From Oegoconia quadripuncta (taxonomy: Eukaryota > Arthropoda > Insecta > Lepidoptera > Autostichidae): a DNA stretch of 64,000 nucleotides. Both the position numbers and the translations under genes were made by a program. Of the stretch, positions 28,985 to 40,310 are shown in pieces. The stretch lies in the NCBI GenBank assembly GCA_949316235.1, contig OX438757.1, positions 19,244,005 through 19,308,004 on the forward strand, given 5' to 3'. Below the pieces are notes generated by a model. The model was not told the DNA's origin and did no database searches. It was given only the letters and a program-made list of their open reading frames with translations. Within the stretch, counting starts at the first letter, position 1; each line of letters starts with the position of its first letter.

Positions 28985-29100
28985 AAATATAAAGGAGTAA
29001 GGAAAGTATTGCGATGCAGTCGCATTCGATTTAAATTAGCGAAGTTAAGCAACGTCTGACGCGGGCAGGCCTAGGATGGGGTTTTTTTTGTTTTTTTTTT
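28985..29100 (+). repeat. 5S rRNA-like fragment followed by T-runs
   Basis: GCGAAGTTAAGCAACGTC, then CGCGGGCAGGCCTAGGATGGGG, resembles the internal promoter half of 5S rRNA (known form: GAAGTTAAGCAACGTCGGGC, GGATGGG). T-runs of 8 and 10 follow, as for Pol III termination. The 5' third does not match. It is a 5S pseudogene or part of a 5S-derived SINE. Confidence 0.5.
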
Positions 29101-29265
29101 AATGGTTAACTGGATACGCATTTGACCACAATCTCACCTGATGAGAAGTGACGATGTGGCCGAAGATGAAGCACACGATCTCAGTAGATAGGCATCTACT
29201 GAATAAGCATTCACCCTGCTCTTGAAGATCCCAAGGTTGTAGGATTCAGGAAAGACTGACGCCGG
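29096..29265 (-). repeat. CR1-like LINE 3' end (family RVNRHLL)
   Basis: On the minus strand the sequence encodes fragments of a reverse transcriptase C-terminus (NLGIF, NRHLL equivalents). The tail TTTCCATCAGGTGAGATTG-like region is shared with copies at 32519, 38450, 40812 and 55145. Confidence 0.7.
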
Positions 29266-29274
29266 AATATTTAT

Positions 29275-29350
29275 TTATTAATTTATCTTCACACATACAC
29301 ACAGCGCCATCTATGTCCACAGTATTATAAAACCTAGTGTACTCGTAAGC
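29275..29350 (-). repeat. SINE family B tail fragment
   Basis: ACACATACACACAGCGCCAT then CTATGTCCACAGTA; the same tail as the full copy at 55743. Confidence 0.65.
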
Positions 29351-29399
29351 ATGTGCTTTATATTTGTGATCCTACAATAATCATACTGAATAGAATAGA

Positions 29400-29600
29400 A
29401 TATATTTGGAAGAACTTTATCGCGTAAGTTTGTTTATTTATCCCGCGGGAACTACTCACTTTATCGGGATAAAAAATATCCTACATTGTAATCCAGGATA
29501 TGTTCTATTTATATACCAGATTTCATCCAAATCAGTTCATCCGATTCGTCGCGATTGAGCAACAAACAAACATCCAAACTTTCGCATTTTTATAATATTA
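29400..29600. repeat. Dispersed repeat with GGCGAAACG/ATTTCATCCAAATC signature
   Basis: CGGGATAAAAAATATCC, ATTTCATCCAAATC and a terminal AAACTTTCGCATTTTTATAA are shared with fragments at 36010-36140, 39758-40100, 45640-45706 and 51330-51430. Likely the 3' UTR of an RTE-like LINE common in Lepidoptera. The mariner inserted at its end. Confidence 0.55.
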
Positions 29601-30835
29601 AGTCTTTACCTATGAAATTGCCGTTTTGTATGAAAAAATTTAAACGAATTTTTTTCATGTATTTTTTATTTGTATTAATCGATGTAATCACCCATGCAAT
29701 TAATGCATCTTTGCCAACGCAGGGGCAGTTTATTGATGCCCTTCTTAAAGAAATCAGCTGGACGGGAGGCAACAAATTCTTCAAAGGCATTTTGTACTGC
29801 CTCACGGGTATTGAATTTTTTTCTTGCCAAGAAGTTATCTAAATTCTGGAAAAAGTAGTAGTCTGTAGGCGCAAGGTCTGGTGAGTAGGGCGGATGGCGG
29901 AGAGCTTCCAACCCCAGTTCTTGCAACTTGGAGACCGTCTGCTGTGCAGTATGAGGTTGCGCGTTGTCGTGCAGGAGCAGCGGAGAGGAGCGATTGACCA
30001 ATGCTGGTTGGAGATGTGCCAGCTTCTCCATCATTGTGTTCAGTTTTTCACAGTACACATCTGCAGTAATGCTCATCCCGTTTGGTAAGAAGCTGTGAAT
30101 CACACCGGCGCTAGACCACCAAAAAGTGACCAACACATTTCTAGGGGTAAGTTTTCGTTTAGGGCATTGTTTAGGTGCTGAACCAGGATCCAACCAACTT
30201 GCTGAGCGCTTGCGGTTATCAAACAGAATCCATTTTTCATCGCTGGTAACAATGCGGTTCAAAATTCCTTCATTGTTCTTCAGTGTGTCTGTTGAGCAGT
30301 GCAAGGCACGTCTCGACGCGTACTTCGCGCTGGCGATCATTGAGTTCGTGGGGCACCCATTTGTCAAGGTTTTTTACCTTGTCAATTTGACGCAAATAGA
30401 CCAATATTGTTTTGACACTAACGTCGAAAGCTGCTGCTAATTCAACCGTAGATTGTGTATCATCAGCTTCCATAATCGCCTTTAATTCGTCATTGTCGAC
30501 CAAAGTCTTCGGACGACCGCGACGTTCATTTTTGTAGTGTTAGCTCCGTAAACGTCGTTGATGTTGCGTTCCGCTTGTGCCGCGTTGCTGCCACGACGAT
30601 AGGTACTCATATTCCATAATTACTCGAATTTTTAACGTATCCATGATGACGAAAAAGATTGAAGTGCGTTGAAAATGTAACACTAATCAATAAATAAACA
30701 ATTGACTGTTTTTGGAAAAAGAATTCCATGTTTTTAAACTAAAATTAATTTGAAATTAGAATTCTTGGCCAAACAAAAATTATTTTGATTTGAAATGGCC
30801 AGTACTGCAGAACGGCAATTTCATAGGTAAAGAAC
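29601..30835 (-). mobile_element. mariner element, 1235 bp, inactivated
   Basis: TIRs TCTTTACCTATGAAATTGCC at the left and its complement at the right, flanked by TA (29599-29600 and 30836-30837). Encodes a DD34D transposase with breaks. Size matches mariner. Confidence 0.85.
29675..30620 (-). pseudogene. mariner transposase, frameshifted
   Basis: Reading on the minus strand: an N-terminal helix-turn-helix region is split over frames near 30504-30610 (a stop in the frame of the first ATG at about 30610). HTH 2 lies in 30270-30503 (STVELAAAFDVSVKTIL, WVPHEL). The catalytic part lies in 29675-30367: TSDEKWILFD (first Asp), HDNAQPHTA (second Asp), YSPDLAPTDYYFF (third Asp). At least two frame changes separate these, so it is not functional. 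The catalytic residues are retained, implying modest age. Confidence 0.85.
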
Positions 30836-31205
30836 TATTATTAGTTAGTTAATAATGTTATTATAACAACATAACCTTTACTTTGTGACATTGTTTAATT
30901 AATTTCTCGCAACAATTAAAATAGCGCCATTAAGTTGATTAATTCGTTTCTTGTTATTTGCAACAAAATGTTTATTTCTTACTTGGCATTATCGTTCTGT
31001 ATTTCTAAAAGTGCCTCATTGTGATGTCAGAAGGTCTATAGTCATTTGCAGTAAAGGATGCTTGAAAGCTTTATAGAACCAGTTCTGTCTTGTTGTATCA
31101 CAAAAAACCGACTACCTGTCCCATCCTGTCTATTTCATCGTAGTAACTTGCTTCACAACATCATACTTTTCATACTATGTACAGTCGGCAATACAATTAA
31201 GGCAA

Positions 31206-31508
31206 CCACCTCCGTGGCTCAATGTAAACAACATTGGGTTTACGATTCGGAGGTCGCGGGTTCGATCCCCAGCGGGGTACATGTTTAAGTACTCGGTTTG
31301 GTTGGTGGTAGAGCATTTTAAATGTCCGCCTGGCTAGCTACCACCATCTTATCTAAATCTGGCGCCAAGCAGCAATGTTGTCAGAGATAAGATAGCCAGT
31401 CTCCCAAATGTGTTGGGGATTCCGGGTCAGTATGCTTCCACCTTCATCTTCACTTAACATCAGGTGTGATTGAGGACAAGTACGAACCCGTCGTGCATAA
31501 AAAAAAAC
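31206..31508 (+). repeat. SINE family A, near full length
   Basis: Head CACCTCCGTGGCTCAATG, box-B GGTTCGATCCC, body, tail GTGATTGAGG and A-run; about 30 bases are lost in the ATAGCATTGTTGTG part. Confidence 0.9.
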
Positions 31509-31669
31509 AGGCTTAATTTTTGTGAGATTGTTTGGAGATTGTTTGCTAAACCGGTAGGAAAAGGTAGTATAAAAGTAACAATAAAGAGGTTGTATTCAAA
31601 TAAAACAAATAAATAATAATACAAATTCGGTGACATTCAATATGGTTTCTTATATGTATACTAGCATTT

Positions 31670-31983
31670 TCTTTATGCACTTGATCTCAATCACACTTGA
31701 TATTAAGTAAAGATGAGACCGAAGGTGGAAGCGTATTGACCCGCAAACCCCATCTTATTTGGGGGGCTGGCTATCTTATCTCTGACAACCAGAACACAAC
31801 AATGCTATTAACATTGCTGTTTGGCCGTAGATTTAGATAAGATGGTGGTACCTAGCCAGGCGAACATTTAAAATACCCTACCCCCAACCAAACCGGGTAC
31901 TAAACATGTACCCCGCTGGGGACCGAACCCGCGACCTCCGATTCGTAAACCCTATGTTGTTTACATTAAGCCACAGAGGCGGA
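31670..31983 (-). repeat. SINE family A, full length
   Basis: Full copy in reverse; head CCGCCTCTGTGGCTTAATG ends at 31983. It faces the 31206 copy, forming a large inverted pair. Confidence 0.9.
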
Positions 31984-32518
31984 TAATCCACCTATTTTTA
32001 TTGGACTAGGACCTAGCAATACTATATTTATTATGTGACCTAGCTGCTATTTTTATGTGAAGTACTTTACAGGATCAAGGTCGTCGTAGAATAATAAATA
32101 GATGAATGATAACTCCGATATAAAAATGGCTGAACGAAACGTCACACATCCGTCATATCACATTTAAAAATCGAATGCACCTTGCCTCCCGTCGAGCTTT
32201 TGAAAAACGAACGCGTTGACGACGAAAAAATAAACCTCACCCATTCTGCTCACGTACACACAAATTGCATACGCTTTTCTATGCCCATCTCCCTCGCACA
32301 GCCCTTGCTCTTGTACTTTTTTCGAAACCCTCTCATTACGCTAGAGCAGCGAACACACCACCACACATTCTGTGTTGTATAAACACGGGTTGTTTATTTA
32401 TTTTTGTGTGGGTTGTTCAAGTGTGTGAGTAAGTCAGCTGAGTAAATCCGTGAGAGTAACATGCCACAGCTTATTAATAGTTTAAGAGTAATTCAACTAA
32501 AATAGTTTGTAATGCTAG
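31984..32518. other. Non-coding, GC-richer segment 32140-32400
   Basis: No gene recognised. A C-rich stretch (GCCCATCTCCCTCGCACAGC) stands out and could be an old promoter or MITE; no TIR or splice signal supports either. Confidence 0.35.
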
Positions 32519-32630
32519 TCTAGAGTGAATAGGCATTTACTGGGTGCGCGTGATACATCTTCGGCTACATCGTCACTTTCCATCAGGTGAGATTGTAGTC
32601 AAACGCGAAACCAGTTTTTAATAAAAAAAA
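32519..32630 (+). repeat. CR1-like LINE 3' end (family RVNRHLL)
   Basis: GTGAATAGGCATTTACTGGG then CTTTCCATCAGGTGAGATTG and an A-run; plus-strand copy of the family. Confidence 0.75.
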
Positions 32631-32834
32631 AATGCCTTTCATAATTCTTAATGAAATATTTACTAGAGATCAAGTATAAATCCCTTATACAATAAAGCAT
32701 TAATACTTCCATACATTCCCACACACAGACGATAATATTCACGCACACACACACACTCACGTACATACAACATGTAGAATATCTTCTTTGTTATCATCTG
32801 CTATTATGCGATTGATGTTTCTGTATAAAAATAA

Positions 32835-33064
32835 TAATAATAAATATTTAGGACACTTACACCAATCATCTAGTCCCAAACTAAGCAAAGCTTGTACTAT
32901 GGATACTAGACAACGGATAAACATACATAAATATTTATATAAACATCCATGACTCAAGAATAAATGTTCATATTCATCACACAAACGTTTATCCGTCGCG
33001 GGATTCGAACCCGCAACCGTTGGTTTCGCTGACAGGGTCACTATCCACTACACCAATCGGTCGT
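32835..33064 (-). repeat. SINE family B-like copy
   Basis: Reverse of a tRNA-related head (GACCGATTGGTGTAGTGG, GGGTTCGAATCCCGCGACGG), followed by a body with CATGGATGTTTATATAAA. Box A and box B are readable, but a tRNA cloverleaf is not complete. Confidence 0.75.
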
Positions 33065-33139
33065 CATTTCGGTATTTTAGCTTTAATTTCCTCGTGTTTT
33101 ACTTCCAGTTGTGTCATGCATGTCTGCACCGTAATGTGT

Positions 33140-33480
33140 CAAATTTTGTAACTATGGCTAAGACGGCTCAAGGTTACCCAAAGGGCAATGGAGAGAGCTA
33201 TGCTCGGAGTCTCCCTGCGGGATCGAATCAGAAATGAGGAGATCCGCAGGAGGACCAAGGTGATCAATATAGCCCGAAGAATTGCCAAACTTAAGTGACA
33301 GTGGGCGGGGCACATTGCTCGTAGAACCGACGAGAGTGCAGCATGGGTAGACCCCCCACGAGGTGAACCAACGATTTGGTAAAGATCGCGGGAAGCCGAT
33401 TGTGGAGATCCTTGAGGGAGGCCATTGTCCAGCAGTGGACGTCTTTCGGCTGATATGATGATGATGATGATATAAAGTTT
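33140..33480 (+). pseudogene. RTE-like LINE 3' end
   Basis: Plus strand encodes, with breaks, QRAMERAMLGVSLRDRIRNEEIRRRTKV and WAGHIARRTD, the end of an RTE-type reverse transcriptase. The tail GTCCAGCAGTGGACGTCTTTCGGCTG runs into ATGATGATGATGATG. Confidence 0.8.
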
Positions 33481-33739
33481 TTTGAAAAATAAATAATTTC
33501 ATCAAAAACCTATCAAAAATCTAAATTATCTAGACTAAGTTAATACAAAACGATATTCAACTTTACCCATATGTCATATTATAGAGCACTCGAGTGCTGT
33601 AGCGCTGTCTCACTTCCTATTCGTTTTCGATTACAAATGTCACTCCTTGGAAGGAACTCCTTTATAGAAGTTCAACAATCACTCAATCAATAAAGGTAGT
33701 TTCAGAATGGTTTACTTTGTATGGGTAATCAGTTAACAG

Positions 33740-33925
33740 GAATTACACGAGTTAAATAATGAACCGCTCGGTGATATCCAGTCTATTATTTTCCTTGTCG
33801 ATTCATAAATTGTACAAATATTATTTATATACAGCAACCTCTGAGTTTCTTACTCGTTCTTCTCTGGGGAGTCTGCATTTTGAATGAGCGACAGTTGTAT
33901 GTCATGACAATTTCAAATTTTATTC
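33740..33925 (+). repeat. LINE 3' UTR fragment (same family as 21850-22544)
   Basis: Contains GAGTTTCTTACTCGTTCTTCTCTGGGGA, the conserved 3' UTR segment of that LINE. Confidence 0.6.
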
Positions 33926-33929
33926 TTAT

Positions 33930-34306
33930 GACTTACGAAATAAAACTTTTTTTGAAATTGAATACCGCAAGTTGTCATGCTACAACTTCTTCTTTTCGTG
34001 TCGAGGCAAGTTTCAAATTTTATTGGACCGAAACTTAGCCACTCTAACAGCACTGTCTGTGGCGTTAAGGAGGTCGTCGAAGGTGCAGCTGTGAGGACAC
34101 GCGGGGCAAGACAATACGTGATCCATTGTCTGTGGGGAGACTCCGCACTCGCATCGATCACTCCCGCCATCGGAGAAGCCCCACCTACACAGATTATCTT
34201 TGCTGCAGCCAACATGAGTTCGAAGCCGATTTAAGGATTTCCATGTTGGCCATGGCAAATCGTGTCCAGGAGGAAGAGACTCCTTGAGCGGGAGGAAAGT
34301 TGGCAA
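33930..34306 (-). pseudogene. Jockey/R1-like LINE reverse transcriptase tail
   Basis: Minus-strand ORF 34013-34306 reads LNRLRTHVGCSKDNLCRWGF...CECGVSPQTMDHVLSCP: the C-terminal Cys/His module of a jockey/R1-type non-LTR polymerase. No RT core here. Confidence 0.75.
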
Positions 34307-34439
34307 GTTCTAAAATGTGCGTGATGCTACAACTGCAGATCAGTTTAAGTTTTTTTTTTTTTTAAATCTAAAGTTTTTACAGGGACTTTTACAATTTTTA
34401 TATGGCAGTCCCATCGTACCCTTTAACTAATCGCTACAC

Positions 34440-34703
34440 TTAACGAGACACCGATGAGTTCACAAAACTGAATAATTTCCTGGCTCTTTCTGAGTTTGGT
34501 AGGGACAGAATAGCGTGAAACACTCCTACATCAAATCCGTTCAGTTTAAGTTCACTCATCAGTGCCCTTCTAGATTGCTCGTACCGGACACACTCCACTA
34601 ACAAGTGTTGGACATCCTCCACAGTCCCACACACCTCACAGTTTGGAGAACGGTTTTTCTCATTACAGTTTAAGTTTGCAAGAGTTAGGCTACTGTGAAT
34701 CAT
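34440..34703 (-). pseudogene. R1-like LINE C-terminal fragment
   Basis: 87 codons with CEVCGTVEDVQHLLVEC, the CCHC module at the C-terminus of R1-type elements, then a helical tail ending at a stop. A different family from the neighbour at 33930. Confidence 0.7.
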
Positions 34704-35555
34704 AAATGGATCGTGGTAACACGTGATACGTGTCGTTGTGTGCGTGCCCGGATTGTTTAGGCGTTGAAGTGGTTTTGTATGTGCCGGGATAGAAGGAATA
34801 TTTTACATTGAGAATAATAATATTATACTTAGTAAAATATGTGATCTTACCAATGGTTATAGTAAGGTATCAGATGGCAACTTTACCTAAGATTTTACAA
34901 AATAAAAAAAAATAACAAAAATTTTTTGCCACGCATTACGAAAGCGCTCAAAGGTTTATTGCGAATTAAAATAAACTGGCAAAGTGCGTGGCTGGCCACG
35001 CGCAGTGTCGGGTCCCGTAGTTGCCTGTCACTATATATACGGACTTAGAAGAGGGCTTTTGCTATTTTTGTGATCAACTAATAAATTTTTTTTTTACAGA
35101 AATATAAGCTTTTCAACTAAGGTACCCGCGGGTATTAAGGCCTAGCTAAGGGAGATTTGTAATAAAATGAAAAATATCCATCATAATCAACAAGTTTTAT
35201 TAGTTATCAGTCATTTACTTATATGACTACAAAATTTTAACAAAAAATGGCATCTTCTGCCCAAAACTAAAACAATATTTAACATTTTTTAAAACCCTGT
35301 CTTTAGGCCTTATTATAATAGGGTAGGGTAAAAAGGCCTACTATTTAAATTATCTAAAAATTATATAAAAAAAATTATTACGCATTAACTCCAACCGACT
35401 TCGTTTTTTTACAGTAAAAACATAGATAAAAATTATATTCGGGCGGCGACGCGTGAGATGAAGAAGAGAGAGGACTATTAAAAGAATAAACCATATTACT
35501 TAGTAATCAACAACAGTAGTACAAGAAGTCGAATTTAATAAAAGCCAATCCTCCA
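34704..35555. other. Non-coding, AT-rich
   Basis: No gene seen. A short palindrome-like GTGCGTGGCTGGCCACGCGC occurs near 34985. No named repeat. Confidence 0.4.
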
Positions 35556-35559
35556 AATA

Positions 35560-35640
35560 AGTTTTGGGTTCCTTTGAGCGCTTCCACTTCAACCTCAACT
35601 TAACTTAACATCAGATATGATTGAGGTCAAGCATAAAATC
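35560..35640 (+). repeat. SINE family A tail, diverged
   Basis: GCGCTTCCACTTCAACCTCA then ACATCAGATATGATTGAGGT; an old fragment. Confidence 0.55.
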
Positions 35641-36009
35641 TTAAACAAGGTCAAACTAAGATATTGACTTAAATATCAACCTTCTCTCCTCAAGATACCA
35701 AACGTACATTAAGTTATATCTCAAAGTTAGTACAATTCAAGTGACAGAAGCGAAGATAGTTATTGCAACTGTGATGCTAAGATCAATAGTTGAGACCTCA
35801 AATTGAGGTTGAAAGTTCGAAGTTTAACATGAGAACGTCTTTGAGGGTAGTTGGTATTCCATATCGAGTTAGACTGTTAGGTATTTATTTTGTTAGTCAG
35901 CTACGGTGAACTTAAATGTAAACTTGACTTTGATTGGTTGGTAACAGTAAAGAGGGTTTATTCAGTCCAGTGGCGCCCTTGGTTAAATTATGATTTCTTT
36001 ATAAATCTA

Positions 36010-36140
36010 ACTAGTCCACGTTTTTGTTTGTTTGTTTATTTGTTTGTTCAATCACGGCGAAACGGAAGAACGGATTTAAATGAAAATTAGTATATAGGTA
36101 GAATATTTACTAGTTACTTGGATAAAAACTCTAAACTATC
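36010..36140. repeat. Dispersed GGCGAAACGGAAGAACGGAT repeat
   Basis: CAATCACGGCGAAACGGAAG and following TTTAAATGAAAATTAG resemble the repeat at 39910-39975. Confidence 0.55.
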
Positions 36141-36206
36141 GGGATACTGAATATCTATTAACATATACACAATGAATGAATAAATATATATACATATATA
36201 TATATA

Positions 36207-37331
36207 CAGGGCGTCCCAAAGTTATGGGACATGAAGGGGAAGTACCTTAAATATCGTAGATAGTGAATTTTGCTCAAAGAAGACTTTATGTTATTTTTAA
36301 AAGTTAGTAATTCTGCATTCATAGATTTTCTAAAAATTATTTGCTTCGGCTGGGAATCGAACCGACTCAAATGTGAAAAAAAAAACACCCTACTTTTATG
36401 ATGCCAATCGAAAGAATAGCTAAAAAATAATAACTCTGCCTAAGTAACATAGTATTTTAAAAGAAAGGAACAACGTGAAATTAATCATTTTAATCAAATA
36501 AAAAACATACATGAAACTGCCGTAGTCAATTAAGTAGGTATTTTTTTGTAAATTAATTAATTAAATGCTCAAAATGTGATCCCTCTTGTCTTACGCAAAT
36601 CGCCAATCTTTTAATGAGCCCGCTGCCTGTTGATTTTCTAATCATTTTATGGTGAACACTCGATGTGATATGGCACAATTCTGTTTGCAACTCGCCTACG
36701 TTCTCGTATCGCTTTTTGTATAGCATATCTTTCACGTATCCCCAAAAGAAGAAATCTAATGGTGTGAGGTCCGGGGATCTGGCCGGCCATCTAATCGGTC
36801 CATTTGTACCAATCCATGTAGGAAAACATTCATTTAGAAAATCTGCTGCTCTCGTCTAGCTTACAGAGGACGTATTGAAATACAAGTTTTATCATTTCAT
36901 CTACACGTGCACTTATAATAAGGAAAACTATGTTAGTACCTATTTTATGAAGTGGGTACTTATTTACGAATAATCAATGCTATCTTTGGAATGATAATAT
37001 CGCTACTTTTCGAACGTCGTCGGCAATAAATAACTTTCTTGAAATTTGACTCAATCATTTTATGTTGTTCCTTTCTTTTAAAATACTATGTTACTTAGGC
37101 AGAGTTATTATTTTTTAGCTATTCTTTCGATTGGCATCATAAAAGTAGGGTGTTTTTTTTTTCACATTTAAGTCGGTTCGATTCCCAGCCGAAGCAAGTA
37201 ATTTTTAGAAAATCTATGAATGCAGAATTACTAACTTTTAAAAATAACATAAAGTCTTCTTTGAGCAAAATTCACTATCTACAATATTTAAGGTACTTCC
37301 CCTTCATGTCCCATAACTTTGGGATGCCCTG
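36207..37331. mobile_element. Tc1/mariner-like element with long TIRs, 1125 bp
   Basis: Begins CAGGGCGTCCCAAAGTTATG and ends with its complement, flanked by TA (36205-36206, 37332-37333). The terminal inverted repeats are about 268 bp (36207-36475 and 37067-37331) and nearly identical, so the insertion is fairly recent. The interior is mostly deleted. Confidence 0.85.
36553..36860 (-). pseudogene. Truncated Tc1/mariner transposase C-terminus
   Basis: The minus-strand ORF ends KDMLYKKRYENVGELQTEL and continues to the stop. Upstream bases (36740-36860) read, in the same direction, as the GPI...WPARSPDLTPLDFFFWG catalytic-end motif of Tc3-like proteins. The N-terminal DNA-binding part and the first two catalytic Asp segments are absent, so the element is non-autonomous. 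Confidence 0.75.
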
Positions 37332-37936
37332 TATATACACACACACACACCACTGATACACACTATACACACATATATCATCACACACACACACAAACAC
37401 ACATTTACGACTATATAAAATGTAAGCTTACTTTAAAAATTTTATAAGACATTTTGTTATGTAAAAAAAAAAGACCTTTGCTAACCTGTGATATGGAAGA
37501 GTGGTTCCTCCTACTACAGGCTTTTCTAAGCTTAAAAGGAGGATCCTACAACTTGTATTGCCATACTTGTAGTAAAGGAAATAAACGATTTTTGATTTTT
37601 TATGCCCTGGATTAAGACATAGGATACTTTTTATGCCGACAAAGTGAGTAATTCCCGTTAAAAGCTAGTACAGAATACGAAAAAATCGCTCTTACCTGCA
37701 ATCGGGAAGCCTAAGAGCTTATTTTAAATAACACTTAAATAGCTTTAATTACGGTTTTTTTCGTGAATTTCAAATTATTGATAAAAATGGCCACTTTTTT
37801 TAATCGTGAATTCTGGAAACTATCCACAATCAAAGCTATTGTATTATTTATAATTAGCTTTTAGGGTTCTTGAGTGCAGGTCAGAGCAATTTTTTTTTTA
37901 ATTTGTTCTGAATTTGGGCTAGTTTATGGTAGCACT
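37332..37936. other. Non-coding; CA-rich microsatellite then AT-rich sequence
   Basis: CACACA runs at 37337-37400; otherwise no gene or repeat recognised. Confidence 0.45.
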
Positions 37937-38230
37937 CCGCCTCCGTGGCTCAATGTAAACAACATTGGGTTTACAATTCGGAGGTCGCGGGTTCGATCCC
38001 CAGCGGGGTACATATTTAGTACTCAGTTTGGTTGGTGGTAGGGCATTTTAATGTCCGTCTGGCTAGCTACCACCATCTTATCTAAATCTGCCGCCAAGCA
38101 ACAAAGTTAAGAACAAAAATAGCCAGTCCCCAAATGTGTTGCAGTGTCCGGGTCATTACGCTGCCACCTTCTCATCTTCACTTAACATCAAGTGAGATTG
38201 AGGTCAAGTACCAAGCGATTATGCTTAAAA
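37937..38230 (+). repeat. SINE family A, near full length
   Basis: Head CCGCCTCCGTGGCTCAATGT to the A-run at 38225-38230; central deletion in the ATAGCATTG part. Confidence 0.9.
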
Positions 38231-38449
38231 AAACTTCCATTACATATGATAACGAGGCTCTGAAGATGGAGCCAGATGATTGCTACTGGAACTCCCATGG
38301 ACTTTATGTTAATCGTCTTTGTACTATTATTTATATGAGATAATCATAAATCAAGTTATTTTAGGTACAAATTTATCACGTAGTTTATAATTTTTACCCG
38401 ACTGCCCAAGGAAGGAGGGTAATGTTTCTCGAGTGTACGTATGTATATA

Positions 38450-38630
38450 CAGCCAAGGCATGGAACTCCCTTCCGGTGTCAGTCTTTCCTGAATCCTACA
38501 ACCTTGGGATCTTCAAGAGCAGAGTGAATAGGCATTTACTGGGATCGCGTGCTTCATCTTCGACCACATCATCACTTTCCATCAGGTGAGATTGTGGTCA
38601 AACGCGAATCCAGTCAATCATTAAAAAAAT
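38450..38630 (+). repeat. CR1-like LINE 3' end (family RVNRHLL)
   Basis: Encodes AWNSLPVSVFPESYNLGIF then RVNRHLLG, the extreme C-terminus of a non-LTR RT. A stop and TCCATCAGGTGAGATTGTGG tail follow. Confidence 0.8.
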
Positions 38631-39283
38631 CATATGTATGTATGTCCGTTCCTTTGGCGCACCTGTATCCTAAAGTGCATGGTATCGTTAGATTCGTCTT
38701 GGTACACCCGGACTGTCACTCAAATCCAACATGGCGTCCGCAAAATACAAAATGGCAGCCGGGTTTTTTAGTTTTCAATACTTAAATAGTTATTTAATGT
38801 GTTTATTGTATGAAACAGACGATTTTCTCCACTCTGGGTGCGAAGTGCGAGTTTTGTCTCGTATTTAACTTTACCATCGCGTTCGCGTTTACGCAAAAAG
38901 TATCTATGAAAAAAAATCGTTCTGCAAACTATCGTTAGAGGCGCTGCACATTTCTCCATACAAGTCGTCACGTAAACGTGAACGCGGTAGTCAAGTTAAG
39001 TCGAAACAAAACTCACACTCCGCCCTCTGATAACACTAATACGTATAGTAGGGTTATTCCTCTATGCTATAACATTACGTTCACATTTCTGTTTTAAAAA
39101 ACAACCACCACTATCGTCCTTGAAGTCATATGGGCTGCGCACGGGCAACAGCTGATGCTACCTGACACCCACACACACCAACACACGTTACCCCCACATT
39201 AACCCAGCACTAACACTTGAAGATGCATGTGTGCGTAGCTGTAAAGGAGCGCCTGCGTTGCATTGCAGTTAAGCTCTGGACAC
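38631..39283. other. Non-coding; no gene seen
   Basis: Contains CGTCACGTAAACGTGAACGC (38965-38985), a short near-palindrome, and CA-rich stretches near 39165-39200. Confidence 0.4.
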
Positions 39284-39720
39284 CTATTCTCGCACACTCG
39301 ACATTTGTCTATCGATAGACATTGGCATGTCTATCTCTTTCACACTTATATACGTGTGTAAAAGTGACAAACCTATTGATGTCGTTCGACATTGAAATCT
39401 CGAGTATGTGAGAATCATCCTCCAGGACCCCTATTCTCGCACACTCGACATTTGTCTATCGATAGACATTGGCATGTCTATCTCTTTCACACTTATATAC
39501 GTGTGTAAAAGTGACAAACCTATTGATGTCGTTCGACATTGAAATCTCGAGTATGTGAGAATCATCCTCCAGGACCCCTATTCTCGCATACTTGACATTT
39601 GTCTATCGATAGACATTGGCATGTCTATCTCTTTCACACTTATATACGTGTGTAAAAGTGACAAACCTATTGATGTCGTTCGACATTGAAATCTCGAGTG
39701 TGCGAGAATAGGGGTCCTGG
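39284..39720. repeat. Tandem array of a hairpin repeat, 3 x 147 bp
   Basis: Unit starts CTATTCTCGCACACTCGACA at 39284, 39431 and 39578, an exact 147-bp spacing. Copies differ at very few bases. Each unit is internally self-complementary (CACTCGACATTTGTC with the reverse AATCTCGAGT side), and the array ends CGAGAATAGGGGTCCTGG, the mirror of the unit start plus CCAGGACCC. Probably a MITE that multiplied in tandem. Confidence 0.85.
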
Positions 39721-39757
39721 TTCGACACGTTATTTTGACTTTGCTGTAGGCTAATAA

Positions 39758-40100
39758 TATAAACGCGAAAGTTTGGATGTTTGTTTGTTATTCAATCACG
39801 GCGAAACGTATGAACGAATTTAGATGTAATTTCGTATATAGATAGAACTAACTAACTACTACTACCCTACGTTTTTCTCTCTACGTACGTCTACTAACTA
39901 GTCTACGTTGTTGTTTGTTTCTTGCTTAATCACGGCGAAACGGAAGAATGGATTTGGATGAAATTTGGCATATACGTAGAATATGCCATGGATCAAGACA
40001 TCAGATCATAATTACTTTGTCGGGATAAAAACCTATATACAAAAATTTCATCCAAATCCGTTCGTCCGTTTCGCTATGAGCAACAAACAAAACACAAACA
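39758..40100. repeat. Dispersed GGCGAAACG repeat, several fragments in both orientations
   Basis: CGCGAAAGTTTGGATGTTTG (39760), CACGGCGAAACGGAAGAATG (39932) and the reverse ATTTCATCCAAATCCGTTCG (40047). Confidence 0.55.
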
Positions 40101-40119
40101 ACTTTACCATTTATAATAA

Positions 40120-40310
40120 CTTAGCTAAATATCTTTGCACATACATGCAGCGCCATCTATTTCCACACTAAGCAACTAAACATCTTTTTTTGTAATGAAA
40201 TAGGTATATGATATATCTAAATGAAAACATTCATAACTCGGTTGCAGTCCGTATTCATCATACAAACATTATACCTCTAGCCAGATTCGAACCTGGGTCC
40301 TTTTAGTATT
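40120..40310 (-). repeat. SINE family B, degenerate
   Basis: ACATGCAGCGCCATCTATTT tail, CGTATTCATCATACAAACAT body, CAGATTCGAACCTGG box-B side. The head may continue at 40515-40556 (TTTCTAACCACTACACCAAG) after a 200-base insertion. Confidence 0.6.

Noticed and set aside
31206..31290. tRNA gene call at the GGTTCGATCCC motifs
   Set aside because: These are heads of SINE family A, repeated many times with an A-rich tail; stems are incomplete.
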